Below, piece after piece: positions 34,700 through 44,750 of a stretch of 64,000 bases of DNA (within the stretch, counting starts at the first letter, position 1; each line of letters begins with the position of its first letter). The DNA lies in assembly GCA_004173475.1 (NCBI GenBank), contig SEBU01000005.1:310001-374000 (forward strand), read 5' to 3'. The stretch comes from Gammaproteobacteria bacterium. GTDB taxonomy: Bacteria; Pseudomonadota; Gammaproteobacteria; Pseudomonadales; Cellvibrionaceae. The notes below the pieces were generated by a model. That model was given only the letters and a program-made list of their open reading frames with translations, was not told where the DNA came from and made no database searches. Made by a program: the position numbers and the translations under genes.

Positions 34700-35269
34700 A
34701 TGGATTCTAACAAGACAGTTTCAAACCCGAACGCAACAACCTTTCTAGCAATAATCATGGGAGTTTCAGGAAGCGGAAAATCCACTCTGGCCAAGGTTTT
34801 AGCCGATAATTACAGTTTTGAGTATCTCGATGGCGACGATTTTCATAGCCTTGAGTCACGCTCATTAATGGCATCCGGCACACCGCTAACAGATGCTCAC
34901 CGCGCACCTTGGGTTGCGGCCATTAAACAACGCTTACAAGATAATGCCAATCACGTAACACACACAGTTTTGGCCTTCTCCGGACTTAAACAAAAACACC
35001 GCGAGGAGCTCCGCTCCGCAGGGCTAAAAACCGTGTTTTTATATCTTGATGGAGACAAGGAAATCATTCAGGATCGCATTAACAATCGCAAAGGTCATTT
35101 CATGGCGCCTACGTTATTGGATAGCCAATTTGCCAGTATGGAAGATCCCTTAAGCGAACCTGATGTACATCTAATAAATGTTCGACCTGGTTTTGAACGC
35201 GTTAGCCAGCAGGCACGCGCTATTATTGATGAGCATTTTCAAAGTCAGGAATCATCAACCGTTTTGTGA
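34700..35269 (+). CDS. gntK: Gluconokinase (GntK family)
   Basis: 189 residues. Phosphorylates gluconate to 6-phosphogluconate. P-loop GVSGSGKST at 21-29, then LDGDDFHSLESR (31 onward) and the AFSGLKQKHRE motif, all typical of GntK. An in-frame TTG three bases earlier is possible; the ATG is preferred. It lies downstream of the LacI operator in the opposite direction to the phosphorylase gene. Cellobionic acid phosphorolysis would release gluconate, which this enzyme would send to the pentose-phosphate or Entner-Doudoroff route. The oxidoreductase gene follows after 42 bp. Confidence 0.92.
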   Translation: MDSNKTVSNPNATTFLAIIMGVSGSGKSTLAKVLADNYSFEYLDGDDFHSLESRSLMASGTPLTDAHRAPWVAAIKQRLQDNANHVTHTVLAFSGLKQKHREELRSAGLKTVFLYLDGDKEIIQDRINNRKGHFMAPTLLDSQFASMEDPLSEPDVHLINVRPGFERVSQQARAIIDEHFQSQESSTVL

Positions 35270-35311
35270 GAAAAATTGTCACCTAACGCAATAAATTTTC
35301 AGAGATAACTC

Positions 35312-36304
35312 ATGCAAAAATTACGTTGGGGCGTTCTTAGTACCGCCAACATCGGTCGCACTAAGGTAATTCCGGCCATTCAATCATCGTTATATGGAGA
35401 AGTCGTTGCGATTGCATCCCGCACATTGGAAAGTGCGAGCAAGGCCGCCAAAGAATTAGGCATTAAACGCGCCTACGCATCCTACGAAGAATTGCTGGCT
35501 GATCCGAACGTGGATGCAATTTATAATCCTCTTCCCAACCATTTACATGTGCCCTGGTCAATTCGTGCGCTTGAAGCAGGCAAGCACGTTTTATGCGAGA
35601 AACCACTAGGGCTCAATGCAGCGGATGTTGAGAAGCTGATTGAAATTGCGCAGCAATATCCGCAGCTAAAAGTGATGGAAGCTTTCATGTACCGCTTTCA
35701 TCCGCAATGGCAAACTGCAAAGCAACTCGTGCGACAAGGCGCCCTGGGCCAGGTTCGCAGCATTCACTCCCATTTTGCGTACAACAACCAAGAACAAGAT
35801 AATATTCGCAACATACCTGAGTGGGGCGGCGGCGCGCTCATGGATATAGGTTGCTATTGTATTTCACTGGCCCGTTTTATTTACGATGAAGAACCGTTGC
35901 GCGTTCTAGGCCAAATTACACCCTACGCCGGGTTTGACGTGGATTGTTTTGTATCAGGCATTCTTGAATTTGCTGATGGCAACGCGACTTTTACCGCGAG
36001 CACCAAAAGCGAAGCAGAACAGTACGTAGAGATTCACGGTGAATATGGCAGCATTTTAATTCCGCTTCCGTTTAATCCAATCGCAGACACTGTCACCCAT
36101 ATTATTTTAAAGCGCGATGGTGCAATCGACGAAATAGTGCAAGTTCCAAGCGACCATTACCGCAACATGGCCGACGCATTTACCGCCAGTGTTACTAATA
36201 ACCTAGCCGTCCCGACGCCCTTGAGCGATGCATTGGCTAACATGAAAATTGTCGATTCGATTTTCGCAAGCGCTTTTGATGGTCATTGGATCAGCATAAC
36301 CTAA
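35312..36304 (+). CDS. Gfo/Idh/MocA family oxidoreductase
   Basis: 330 residues, NAD(P)-dependent dehydrogenase. N-terminal Rossmann domain starting LRWGVLSTANIGRTKVIPAI; the conserved EKPLGLN at about 91-97 holds the catalytic Lys; the C-terminal beta-sheet domain contains GGGALMDIGCYCI at about 170-182, with the GALMDIGCY motif. It is most like the xylose or glucose-fructose oxidoreductase branch. It is the second gene of the rightward gluconokinase pair, so it may oxidise a sugar in the same pathway. Substrate not identified. Confidence 0.88.
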   Translation: MQKLRWGVLSTANIGRTKVIPAIQSSLYGEVVAIASRTLESASKAAKELGIKRAYASYEELLADPNVDAIYNPLPNHLHVPWSIRALEAGKHVLCEKPLGLNAADVEKLIEIAQQYPQLKVMEAFMYRFHPQWQTAKQLVRQGALGQVRSIHSHFAYNNQEQDNIRNIPEWGGGALMDIGCYCISLARFIYDEEPLRVLGQITPYAGFDVDCFVSGILEFADGNATFTASTKSEAEQYVEIHGEYGSILIPLPFNPIADTVTHIILKRDGAIDEIVQVPSDHYRNMADAFTASVTNNLAVPTPLSDALANMKIVDSIFASAFDGHWISIT

Positions 36305-36324
36305 TCAGGAAATTCTTTAGTAAC

Positions 36325-38562
36325 ATGAAAAAAAAATTCGCAGTTTGTTTCGCTTTGGTTTTCTCGATCACTACTCACGTGTTCGCCCAATCAGCGACAG
36401 ATGTGAATATAAAAACTGCTGACCGCCTTGGCCCACCTTTAACAGCACTTTTAAAAAATTACAAACCGGACCTCAATGCTGACGCTGAAATTATTTCACG
36501 CAATACGCAGATAACGATTGATGAAAATTACTTCAGCAATTCTGTTTCCTACGTCGCCATTCATATCAATAGTGATGAAGCGGTCCGCGACTACAGCCAA
36601 ATCAGCATAAGCTTTAACAGCTTTTACGAAGATATTACACTTGAGTTCGCGAATGTACGCACCCCGGAAGGTGACATAGACACCATCAAGCCGGACGCCA
36701 CACAAATTCAAAGCCCCAGCGATGAAAATTTTTATCAGGACAGAAAAGATTTACTCTTTTCCCTGCCGAATGTGCGAAAAGGTTCAATCATTGAATTTCA
36801 ATACCGCACTAAAGACACAAAAAAAATTATTCCCAACCAATGGTTTGACAATTTCCCTATGAACTGGTGGGAAGGGCGAGCCGCTGGTCAAGGCGTGCGT
36901 TCAGATGCAGTGCTCAATACTGAGGTGAGCATAACAGCACCGAAAAAAATAAACGTTTATTCAAATGACTTAACCAATCTTAAAATTGCACGCACGCTTC
37001 AGGAAAAGAACGGAGTACAAATACTTACCTGGAAAGGCAAAAACTTACCTAAGATTGAGTTGCAAGACAGCATGCCTCGCGTTGATCGTCGCTCAACCCA
37101 GTTGCGACTCAGCACGATGGAGTCTTGGCAGCAGGTAGCGAGCTGGGCCAATCAATTAGCCGAGCCTCATGTTATAAGCGATGCAAATCTCGATAAATTA
37201 ATTACGTCGATAAGCAAAACTGCAACGACACCCGAAGAAAAGACGAAGGCTGTTTATAAAGCCATCCAGGAAAAAGTACGCTACGTTTTTGCGCACGTGG
37301 GGCGCGGCGGTTACGAACCGCATAATGCATTCGAAGTTTTAACCAACGGCTACGGCGACTGTAAAGATCAAACGATTCTTGCGGTTACCATGCTGCGCAA
37401 GCTCGGTCTGAAAGCTGATGCCGCCCTCGTGCTCACACGCTCACGTGGCCTGCCTGACATGAAAATTACCAGCGTCAATTTCGATCATATGATTGTACAT
37501 ATTCCAGCGCAACCAGGGCTCGCAGAAATATGGATGGATACCAGTGGCGATAAAGGTTTATATCCTGGGTTTTCAGTGGGCCTGGAAGGCCAACCCGCGT
37601 TGGTTGTGAATGAGGCTACACAATCTATAGTGACAATTCCCGAACTGCCGGCCAGCGAACATTTTGTTCATTTTGATTTAACCTTCGACAAAGCCGACAG
37701 CAAAAATGTTGCTGCTAATTTTTCACTAACGCTAGGTGGCGAATTTGAACAGCGCTTGCGAGGCATGTGGCAATATTCACGCGAGCGCGACAAAAGTTTT
37801 CGCGAAATGATAAGCCGGATTTACTCCAACGCCGAAGTTGCCAAAGTCACTGCCAATAATGCGGACGATTTGTGGCAAAGCTTTAACCTCACCGGTCAAT
37901 ATACATTTAACAACGTCTGGAACGGCGGAAAGGAGCCCCTAACCTACGGTTTTAATATTTCCCAGTTGATATATTTGTTTACGAATTTTCGCGATATTCA
38001 TAAGCCCAGTGATAGATTGCAGGATTATGAAATCAGTCCAGGTCATAATATTTCTGCTCATATTAAGTTTGCGCGGCCGACGCCAAATCACCTGGCGACC
38101 ATTAGTAGCCAGGGACAGAATTTTGATAATGAATTTTTTACACTCACCCAGAAAGGTCGTGAGGAAAACGGCGACTACGTTGTGGACATCAGTCTCAACA
38201 TAAAGGGTAATCGTTTTACACTGCAGGAATATAATCGCTTTTACGAGCAAGTCCACCAACTTTTGGACGCAAATGATTGGACCATTATTTATCGTTACGA
38301 CAGTAACGCTGCAGACATGGCAAGCCTAAAAGATGCCACCGCCATAAACGGCAAGGCAGCCGATCTCATTAAGTTGGCTCGATTACAAATCAAAATAGGT
38401 GAATATGATAAAGCTTTGGAAGCCGCACAACGCGCGGTGAAAAACGAACCCCAAAGTGCAGAAGCCCATTATGTGTTGGGATTAGCGCAAGGTTACAACA
38501 ACCGATTAAATGACTCTGAAAAGTCTTTCGCAAAAGCTGAAGAGCTTGGCTATAAAATCTAG
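36325..38562 (+). CDS. DUF3857/transglutaminase-like exported protein with TPR tail
   Basis: 745 residues. Signal peptide (MKKKFAVCFALVFSITTHVFAQ) followed by a DUF3857-like beta domain (about 40-260), a transglutaminase/cysteine-protease-like core with YGDCKDQT (catalytic Cys) and FDHMIVHIP (His), then a C-terminal region with TPR repeats from about residue 680 (AAQRAVKNEPQSAEAHYVLGLAQGY). Start chosen at 36325 as the upstream start lacks a signal peptide. This architecture is common in Cellvibrionaceae and Bacteroidota; role unknown. Followed 91 bp later by a TPR lipoprotein gene. Confidence 0.82.
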   Translation: MKKKFAVCFALVFSITTHVFAQSATDVNIKTADRLGPPLTALLKNYKPDLNADAEIISRNTQITIDENYFSNSVSYVAIHINSDEAVRDYSQISISFNSFYEDITLEFANVRTPEGDIDTIKPDATQIQSPSDENFYQDRKDLLFSLPNVRKGSIIEFQYRTKDTKKIIPNQWFDNFPMNWWEGRAAGQGVRSDAVLNTEVSITAPKKINVYSNDLTNLKIARTLQEKNGVQILTWKGKNLPKIELQDSMPRVDRRSTQLRLSTMESWQQVASWANQLAEPHVISDANLDKLITSISKTATTPEEKTKAVYKAIQEKVRYVFAHVGRGGYEPHNAFEVLTNGYGDCKDQTILAVTMLRKLGLKADAALVLTRSRGLPDMKITSVNFDHMIVHIPAQPGLAEIWMDTSGDKGLYPGFSVGLEGQPALVVNEATQSIVTIPELPASEHFVHFDLTFDKADSKNVAANFSLTLGGEFEQRLRGMWQYSRERDKSFREMISRIYSNAEVAKVTANNADDLWQSFNLTGQYTFNNVWNGGKEPLTYGFNISQLIYLFTNFRDIHKPSDRLQDYEISPGHNISAHIKFARPTPNHLATISSQGQNFDNEFFTLTQKGREENGDYVVDISLNIKGNRFTLQEYNRFYEQVHQLLDANDWTIIYRYDSNAADMASLKDATAINGKAADLIKLARLQIKIGEYDKALEAAQRAVKNEPQSAEAHYVLGLAQGYNNRLNDSEKSFAKAEELGYKI

Positions 38563-38653
38563 AAAACAAATACCTTTGTTTTCAGCACAGACAACTTTTG
38601 GTGGTTTGCATCGCGACCGAAACTGAAGCTTTTATCTGAGAGACACGTGTTTC

Positions 38654-40114
38654 ATGAAACATTGTTCAACCCAGTTAATTTTCATGCTAATGCTTGTGCT
38701 AACAATGGCAAGTTGCGATACCTCGTCGTCTGCAGTTAAACCTATCGCACAACATAACCTGACCGCAACGCAACAGCCCAACTCTTTGAATGCGCATAAA
38801 TTTGCGATTTACTTTGACGAATCAAAAAAACTAAATGCCACACAATCCATTGATAAGTTAATACAGACCGCCGTTCAGGAACCCGGAAATCCCGAACCAC
38901 TTTACAGTCTTGGCTATCTTCATATGCAAAGCGGTATCAGCACTAAAAATAAACGGGAGCTTGAACTTGCCGATATTTATTTAAATGACGTACTCGCAAA
39001 GCTTCCTGGAAATAACGTAGTGTTGTCGGCACTTTATAATGTTTATTATGAAAGCGTGCTTCGCAATTACAACGCTACTGCCTTTGACAATGCGAAAGCT
39101 ATTTTCACGCAACTACCCGAGTCTGCAAAAGCGACCACAAATCCACCATCATTAGCTAAATTTGTAGCGACTGCTTTGCAGCAGGAAAAAGATCGCGCGT
39201 TAAATATCCAGGCTCTGCGCGATATTTTGTTGCAGGCGATTCAAGAGTCTCCCCTCGCCGATACATCTTATATCCATTTAGCAAAGCTCTACCGCGATGA
39301 CCGTTATTTCGCCCTGGCAATCGCGACATTGAAGTTGGGTGCTGAGAATATCCGTAACTCAGCTGAACTCTATAAAGCTATCGCCGATACTTATATAAAA
39401 CGGGCCGAAGTTAACGGTTGTAGCTATGAGCACAAATCAGATATCGAAAATGCAGCAAAATATTATCAGCTCGCTATTCCACTTAAACCCGACGATCAGG
39501 TGCTTCACGTGGCTTTGTCGGAATCCTTCCTTGATCAAAATCGAAATCAATTAGGCTTAAGCGAAGCAAAAATCGCACTCGATATTAAATCTTCTGCCGA
39601 AGCACTGGGTCTTTACGCGCAGAATCTTTCAATGCTCGGTTATCAAACTCAAGCATTAACATTTCTGGAGCAAGCGAAAACCGAAGGTTATAACGCCGAA
39701 CGTGCTGGATACCATGAAATTTATATGAACATGGGCGACTGGAAAAACGCATTGAATGGATTTAATGCTTACATTAAAGATCGAGATAAATTTACCGTTT
39801 ATGACTTAATTAAGCGCGATTTAATAGCCCAACATAGTAAGGCCGAAATTTCTTTACCAGACTATAAAGTCGTGACTAATACTCCTTGGGAAAAATCCCT
39901 ACTCAATTTTTGGACCGAACGCTCAACTGCCGAGGACCTGAAAAAAGTCGCTTACACGTCCTGCGAAAAGACAGAGTATTACTTTTATTCCGGATATAAA
40001 GATCTTCAAGCAGGTAATACTGCTCAAGCACACGCAAAATTTTCCGAAGCGATTAAGCAAAATACTTACAGATTCATTGAGCGACCACTTGCGAGATATT
40101 TTTTAGAGCAATAA
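38654..40114 (+). CDS. TPR-repeat lipoprotein
   Basis: 486 residues. Lipobox MASC (C21) at the end of a hydrophobic leader, then an all-helical protein with multiple TPR-like repeats (NPEPLYSLGYLHMQSG, AKYYQLAIPLKPDDQVLHVALSES, AHAKFSEAIKQNTY). Anchored to a membrane facing the periplasm or cell surface. It follows the transglutaminase/TPR gene with 91 bp between, in the same direction, so the two may act together. Specific function unknown. Confidence 0.72.
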   Translation: MKHCSTQLIFMLMLVLTMASCDTSSSAVKPIAQHNLTATQQPNSLNAHKFAIYFDESKKLNATQSIDKLIQTAVQEPGNPEPLYSLGYLHMQSGISTKNKRELELADIYLNDVLAKLPGNNVVLSALYNVYYESVLRNYNATAFDNAKAIFTQLPESAKATTNPPSLAKFVATALQQEKDRALNIQALRDILLQAIQESPLADTSYIHLAKLYRDDRYFALAIATLKLGAENIRNSAELYKAIADTYIKRAEVNGCSYEHKSDIENAAKYYQLAIPLKPDDQVLHVALSESFLDQNRNQLGLSEAKIALDIKSSAEALGLYAQNLSMLGYQTQALTFLEQAKTEGYNAERAGYHEIYMNMGDWKNALNGFNAYIKDRDKFTVYDLIKRDLIAQHSKAEISLPDYKVVTNTPWEKSLLNFWTERSTAEDLKKVAYTSCEKTEYYFYSGYKDLQAGNTAQAHAKFSEAIKQNTYRFIERPLARYFLEQ

Positions 40115-40272
40115 AGGTTGTAATTATTCGCACCAATAACATATCTGTATGGTGCAACATCTCATTTTAAACACATGATGAATTTTTTATCAGATTTAGA
40201 CATCCTAAAACCGCTTAACAATATTAATTTTTCGGGCACGCTTTTTTACCCAATTCCAGTATGGACATACTT

Positions 40273-41565
40273 ATGAAAAAGATAGTTGTGATAGGCGGTG
40301 GCGCAGGTGGCTTGGAACTGGTTACAAAACTTGGCAATCGGTTAGGAAAGAAAAAACTGGCGCACATTACGTTAATTGATCGCAACACCTCCCACTTATG
40401 GAAGCCCCTCTTACACGAAATTGCTGTCGGCACTATGGATGAAGGTGTAGATGCAGTGAGCTATCGTGGTCATGCTATAAACAATCATTTTTATTTTCGT
40501 GTGGGCACATTAATTGATATCGATAGAAATAAAAAACAAGTTGTTTTAGCCCCTATGCAGGACGACGATGGAATCGAGTTTTTACCCTCCACGCGGATTG
40601 ATTACGATTATCTTGTTATTGCGCTCGGCTCTACGTCTAATGACTTTAATACACCGGGCATTAAAGAGAATTGCATATTTCTCGACAGTGCAACTCAAGC
40701 TCACAAATTCCGCAATAAAATGTTAAATCAATTATTGCGCATTCAACGTTTACCCAGTCGCGACAACGAGGTTCGAATTGCAATTGTTGGTGGCGGTGCA
40801 ACGGGAGTGGAACTTTCAGCTGAATTGCATCATGCGGTTGCGGATATCCACAATTATGGTTTTGATGAAGTAACCAATTCGCAGTTAAAGGTAACTCTCG
40901 TTGAGGCAGGCGCACGTATTTTACCCGCGCTACCAGAGCGAATTTCAGCTTCTGCACATAGTGAACTGACCAAGCTGAATGTTGACGTAAAACTTAATAC
41001 GATGATTACTTCAGCAAGTGCGGAAGGTCTGTACACAAAAGAGGGAAATTTAATTCCGGCAGATTTGATGGTTTGGGCTGCCGGTATTAAAATACCTGAT
41101 TTCGTAGGAAATATCGCGGGACTTGAAACCAATAAAATTAATCAGCTACACGTGAATGAATTTTTACAAACAACACGCGATGAAACTATTTTTGCCATAG
41201 GTGATTGTGCGCAATTTATTTCTGCCGACGGTTCACGTGTTCCACCGCGCGCTCAATCGGCGCATCAAATGGCAAGCATCTGTTATAAAAACTTACGCGC
41301 GATGCTAAACAATAGTCCCCTAACACCCTACGTATATACTGACCACGGATCGCTGGTCAATCTCGCCAGTTATTCCACGGTTGGAAGCCTTATGGGCAAT
41401 TTAGGTAAGGGCTCGCTTTTTATTGAAGGAAAGTTAGCGCGCCTTGTTTACATATCACTTTACCGTATGCATCAAGTGGCTATTTACGGCTTTTTAAAGA
41501 CCGGCTTGGTGATGTTTGCCGGGCGCATCAATAGATGGTTGAGGCCGCGTCTAAAACTACATTAA
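40273..41565 (+). CDS. ndh: Type II NADH dehydrogenase (FAD, NDH-2)
   Basis: 430 residues. First GGGAGG nucleotide-binding motif (FAD) at the start, second [13 protein letters not shown] (NADH) near residue 175, and an AIGDCAQ motif for FAD near residue 315. It transfers electrons from NADH to quinone without pumping protons. A C-terminal amphipathic/membrane-facing segment is present ([20 protein letters not shown]). An ATG four codons upstream at 40261 is possible. nhaA starts 23 bp after the stop, so the two are likely in one transcript. Confidence 0.88.
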   Translation: MKKIVVIGGGAGGLELVTKLGNRLGKKKLAHITLIDRNTSHLWKPLLHEIAVGTMDEGVDAVSYRGHAINNHFYFRVGTLIDIDRNKKQVVLAPMQDDDGIEFLPSTRIDYDYLVIALGSTSNDFNTPGIKENCIFLDSATQAHKFRNKMLNQLLRIQRLPSRDNEVRIAIVGGGATGVELSAELHHAVADIHNYGFDEVTNSQLKVTLVEAGARILPALPERISASAHSELTKLNVDVKLNTMITSASAEGLYTKEGNLIPADLMVWAAGIKIPDFVGNIAGLETNKINQLHVNEFLQTTRDETIFAIGDCAQFISADGSRVPPRAQSAHQMASICYKNLRAMLNNSPLTPYVYTDHGSLVNLASYSTVGSLMGNLGKGSLFIEGKLARLVYISLYRMHQVAIYGFLKTGLVMFAGRINRWLRPRLKLH

Positions 41566-41588
41566 TTCAAATCAAGCTCGAGAAAATT

Positions 41589-42740
41589 ATGCTTATAGAA
41601 AAAGCTTCCTTAAGTTTCAAAAACTTTTTTGATTCTGAAAAGTCGAGTGGAATTTTACTTATAGTTTGTACTTTAGTATCGCTTGCAATTGCGAACTCCA
41701 CGTTCGGTACGAATTACTTAAGCATTTGGTCTTCCTATATTGCAGGCCTAAGTGTTGAACATTGGGTGAATGATGGATTAATGGCCATCTTCTTTTTATT
41801 CATCGGGCTTGAGCTTGAGCGTGAACTTTATAATGGCGAGCTCTCAAGTTTTAAAAACGCTTTACTTCCTATATTGGCCGCCGCAGGTGGTATTCTGTGC
41901 CCGGCATTAATTCACTATTTATTTAATGCGAATACTCCGACCCAAGCGGGAATTGGAATTCCCATGGCAACTGACATTGCTTTTGCACTGGGCGTATTGG
42001 CGTTACTTGGCAGCAGAATTCCCTTGTCCCTAAAAGTATTTCTCACCGCCCTCGCCGTGATGGACGACTTGGGAGCAATTATTGTTATAGCAATTTTTTA
42101 CACAACAAAAATTTCGGTTCTGTATTTAATAGCCGCCATTCTCATATTTTTATTTTTAATAAGCTTGAACCGTATTTTTCGAGTAATGGCACTCACGCCT
42201 TACTTGGTGGGAGGAGTGCTCATGTGGTTTTGCATGCTGCAGTCCGGTGTTCATGCAACCATCGCCGGCGTACTACTCGCTTTCGCCATACCGTTTTCAT
42301 CAAGGGTTGATGATGCAGAATCTCCATCTCACAGGCTTGAACATATCCTTCATAAACCTGCGGCCTTTTTAATTTTACCGATCTTCGCTTTAGCAAACAC
42401 GGGCATCATTATTGGTTCAGATTGGGTACAGCATTTAACAGATATAAACAGCTTGGGAATAATGCTCGGACTAATTCTTGGCAAACCTTTAGGGATTATG
42501 CTTTTTTGCTTAATTGCGATCGCCTTGGGTATTTGTAAATTACCCGTAGAGCTAAATTGGAAGCATATTCTCGGTGCCGGTTTATTGGGCGGAATTGGAT
42601 TCACTATGTCTATATTCATTACTAATCTGGCTTTTGCTGGAGATGATGCCCTTATCGCAGCATCCAAGATTTCGGTGTTGCTTGCATCATTAGCCGCTGG
42701 AGCACTCGGCTTTTTGTGGTTGAGATTCTCTAGCAAATAA
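41589..42740 (+). CDS. nhaA: Na+/H+ antiporter NhaA
   Basis: 383 residues, about 12 membrane helices, normal length. Contains FFLFIGLELERE, PILAAAGGILCPALIH, GIPMATDIAFALGVLALLG (with the conserved Asp pair region), FLTALAVMDDLGAI and LFCLIAIALG, all signatures of NhaA. It exchanges Na+ for H+ at the inner membrane for salt and pH balance. Start at ATG 41589 with GAG before it; an in-frame start within the previous gene is not used. It lies 23 bp after ndh. Confidence 0.95.
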   Translation: MLIEKASLSFKNFFDSEKSSGILLIVCTLVSLAIANSTFGTNYLSIWSSYIAGLSVEHWVNDGLMAIFFLFIGLELERELYNGELSSFKNALLPILAAAGGILCPALIHYLFNANTPTQAGIGIPMATDIAFALGVLALLGSRIPLSLKVFLTALAVMDDLGAIIVIAIFYTTKISVLYLIAAILIFLFLISLNRIFRVMALTPYLVGGVLMWFCMLQSGVHATIAGVLLAFAIPFSSRVDDAESPSHRLEHILHKPAAFLILPIFALANTGIIIGSDWVQHLTDINSLGIMLGLILGKPLGIMLFCLIAIALGICKLPVELNWKHILGAGLLGGIGFTMSIFITNLAFAGDDALIAASKISVLLASLAAGALGFLWLRFSSK

Positions 42741-42882
42741 TCGCGTAAAATTTTAATTACGAGGGTTGCTTAACTGAAGCTAACGATTTGCTGCATATAA
42801 ACTTTCAACACCAGGGTTTGGTTAATCCGGTCGTTGTGTATAAATTCTAATCAATTAATTTTAATAACTAAGGATGTCCTTT

Positions 42883-43431
42883 ATGAAAACACTAACACTT
42901 TTGATAACTCTTACGACTCTTTTGGCATTTACCGGTTGTGCAAATAAAACCAAGCAGACACAAACTCAGCAAACACAGACAGAACAAACGGAAGCAGCTG
43001 CGCCCTCTGTTAAAAAAACCGAAATAAAAACGCTTTATTTAAAAATTACGCATGAGCCAAGCGTGAATGCCGATGGAGCTTATTTGAACGCAGAAAAAGA
43101 GTTAAGCGAAACTATCATTAAAAAATTACGTGTAAAAATGCGTCGGACAAATATTATTACTACTCAAAAACCAGCTAATGGTTTGGAGGCGAATATAGTA
43201 ATCAGTGAATTTAACTACATAGGAACTACTCCGCAACCATTCCCCGCAGCCGCTACCCCAGAAAGAGCCAAATTAGGCGCGAAGCTGACAGTGACAGATA
43301 TAGCAACGGGTAAAAGTATTCGTAAGGCAGAATTTGGCACTTCCGCAAAATTTAGTGAAGGAATTTTTGGCGGAACCTCTACCGCTCAAATAGAAAATCT
43401 GGCTGATAAAATAGTGTCGCGAATCAACTAA
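42883..43431 (+). CDS. DUF4410-like lipoprotein
   Basis: 182 residues. Signal with lipobox FTGC (C19), then a Gln/Thr-rich linker and a C-terminal alpha/beta region (about 55-180) resembling DUF4410 (VTDIATGKSIRKAEFG...ENLADKIVSRI). Start chosen at 42883, where AAGGA is 8 nt upstream; the ATG at 42874 touches that motif. Location: outer membrane or periplasm, function unknown. The ogt gene follows after 31 bp. Confidence 0.7.
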   Translation: MKTLTLLITLTTLLAFTGCANKTKQTQTQQTQTEQTEAAAPSVKKTEIKTLYLKITHEPSVNADGAYLNAEKELSETIIKKLRVKMRRTNIITTQKPANGLEANIVISEFNYIGTTPQPFPAAATPERAKLGAKLTVTDIATGKSIRKAEFGTSAKFSEGIFGGTSTAQIENLADKIVSRIN

Positions 43432-43462
43432 TTCCACACACTTAAGAGACGGTGTCGCGTCG

Positions 43463-44002
43463 GTGCAGTTGATCAACATACAATTTTATAAAACCAAACA
43501 CGCCGAATTTATTTTGGGATCGTTTGGAGAAAAATTGTGTATGTTGGATTACCGGTATCGGGCGCGACGCGACGCTGTTGATAGCCGGCTTAAACGCGGA
43601 CTTAACGCCGACTTTTTAGAACAGGACAATGATCTTCTTCAACTTACCCGTTATCAGTTGAACGAGTATCTAGCGGGCAACAGGAAACAATTTGATATCC
43701 CTTTATTGACGGTAGGTACAGATTTCCAAAAACAAGTTTGGAATGCACTTATTAATATACCCTTCGGTAAAACCTGCTCTTATCTGGAATTGGCGAAAAC
43801 GCTAAATAGTGAAAAAGCGGTAAGAGCTGTTGCTGCCGCAAATGGCGCAAACGCCATATCTATTTTGATTCCCTGTCATCGTGTAATAGGTAGCAATGGA
43901 GAGCTCACTGGCTACGCGGGCGGGCTTCCGGTTAAAAAAGCTTTATTGAAACTTGAGGGGGCAGTGAATAACGGATTAACAGAAACGATGTCGATGTTTT
44001 AG
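43463..44002 (+). CDS. ogt: Methylated-DNA--protein-cysteine methyltransferase
   Basis: 179 residues. Removes methyl groups from O6-methylguanine by suicide transfer to C138 in the PCHRVIG motif; upstream FGKTCSYLELA and RAVAAANGAN and the downstream LTGYAGGLPVKKALLKLE are characteristic. GTG start. DNA repair in the cytoplasm. Short gap to the preceding lipoprotein gene. Confidence 0.93.
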   Translation: MQLINIQFYKTKHAEFILGSFGEKLCMLDYRYRARRDAVDSRLKRGLNADFLEQDNDLLQLTRYQLNEYLAGNRKQFDIPLLTVGTDFQKQVWNALINIPFGKTCSYLELAKTLNSEKAVRAVAAANGANAISILIPCHRVIGSNGELTGYAGGLPVKKALLKLEGAVNNGLTETMSMF

Positions 44003-44004
44003 CG

Positions 44005-44044
44005 GATTTTTAGATTTTTAGATTTTTAGATTTTTAGATTTTTA
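44005..44044 (+). repeat. Tandem repeat (GATTTTTA)5
   Basis: Five exact head-to-tail copies of GATTTTTA immediately after the ogt stop, followed by an A-tract. Between convergent ogt and GNAT genes. May be a slippage repeat; no function inferred. Confidence 0.95.
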
Positions 44045-44073
44045 AAAAAATTTGATTAACGTAAACACATCTC

Positions 44074-44604
44074 TCACGCATTTATAGCCACTTTTTGACC
44101 GGTATTTCCAAGATCGACTCGCATTACATTCACTTGCCTGCCACCCAAACGGGTTTTTCGTACAATCTCCCAACCGCGTCTTTGATAGTAATCCGTAAAT
44201 TCCGCAGCAGATAACCACAATTCAATGGCACCAAAATCTAGCGCATATTTTTTTGCAGCTTCGATTAAAAGATTGCCCAAACCCTGGTGGCGTTTTTCAT
44301 CTACTACAAACAAGTTACTCAACCATATAGGCGCTGAGTTAACCGGAATTAAAACGCTATTATCAGTTTGATAACGGTAATTAACCAGGCTTACACAACC
44401 CAAAAGTTTTTTGCCCTTGAGAGCAATAATAGTCTTGGGAATTGCATTGTGTTGCACGTGTGATAGCAACCGCTGTTGACGTGTTGCAATGGTAGATTGT
44501 AAGCCCTGACGTTCACACTCCTGATGATGCCACGCTGCTACCTGTGCAAAGTGCTCAGGCAAATGTTCAAGGAGCTGAATTTTTAGGTCTGAATTTTTTA
44601 TCAC
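44074..44604 (-). CDS. GNAT-family acetyltransferase
   Basis: 176 residues. Acetyl-CoA-dependent N-acetyltransferase with the family core: LGCVSLVNY, LSNLFVVDEKRHQGLGNLLIEAAKKYA (R/Q-x-x-G-x-G/A motif) and LWLSAAEFTDYYQRRGWEIV. Substrate unknown. The terminator-like hairpin at 44622-44660 lies between it and lipA, so it should have its own promoter. Confidence 0.85.
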   Translation of the reverse strand: MIKNSDLKIQLLEHLPEHFAQVAAWHHQECERQGLQSTIATRQQRLLSHVQHNAIPKTIIALKGKKLLGCVSLVNYRYQTDNSVLIPVNSAPIWLSNLFVVDEKRHQGLGNLLIEAAKKYALDFGAIELWLSAAEFTDYYQRRGWEIVRKTRLGGRQVNVMRVDLGNTGQKVAINA

Positions 44605-44621
44605 AAAGGATTAACCATAAA

Positions 44622-44660
44622 AAAATACGCTTCCAAAGTTTAGCCCCAGAAGCGTATTTT
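44622..44660 (-). terminator. Terminator after lipA
   Basis: AAAATACGCTTC and GAAGCGTATTTT form a perfect 12-bp stem with a 15-nt loop, followed on the - strand by a T-run. Ends the leftward cell-wall/lipoylation block. Confidence 0.8.
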
Positions 44661-44750
44661 GGTTTTTACATTTGCAGCTGAATGGCTGAAAATTCGGGGT
44701 TCATTAATATGAACTTGAATCAAGCAAAAAATTCCTTTTACGATTTTTAT

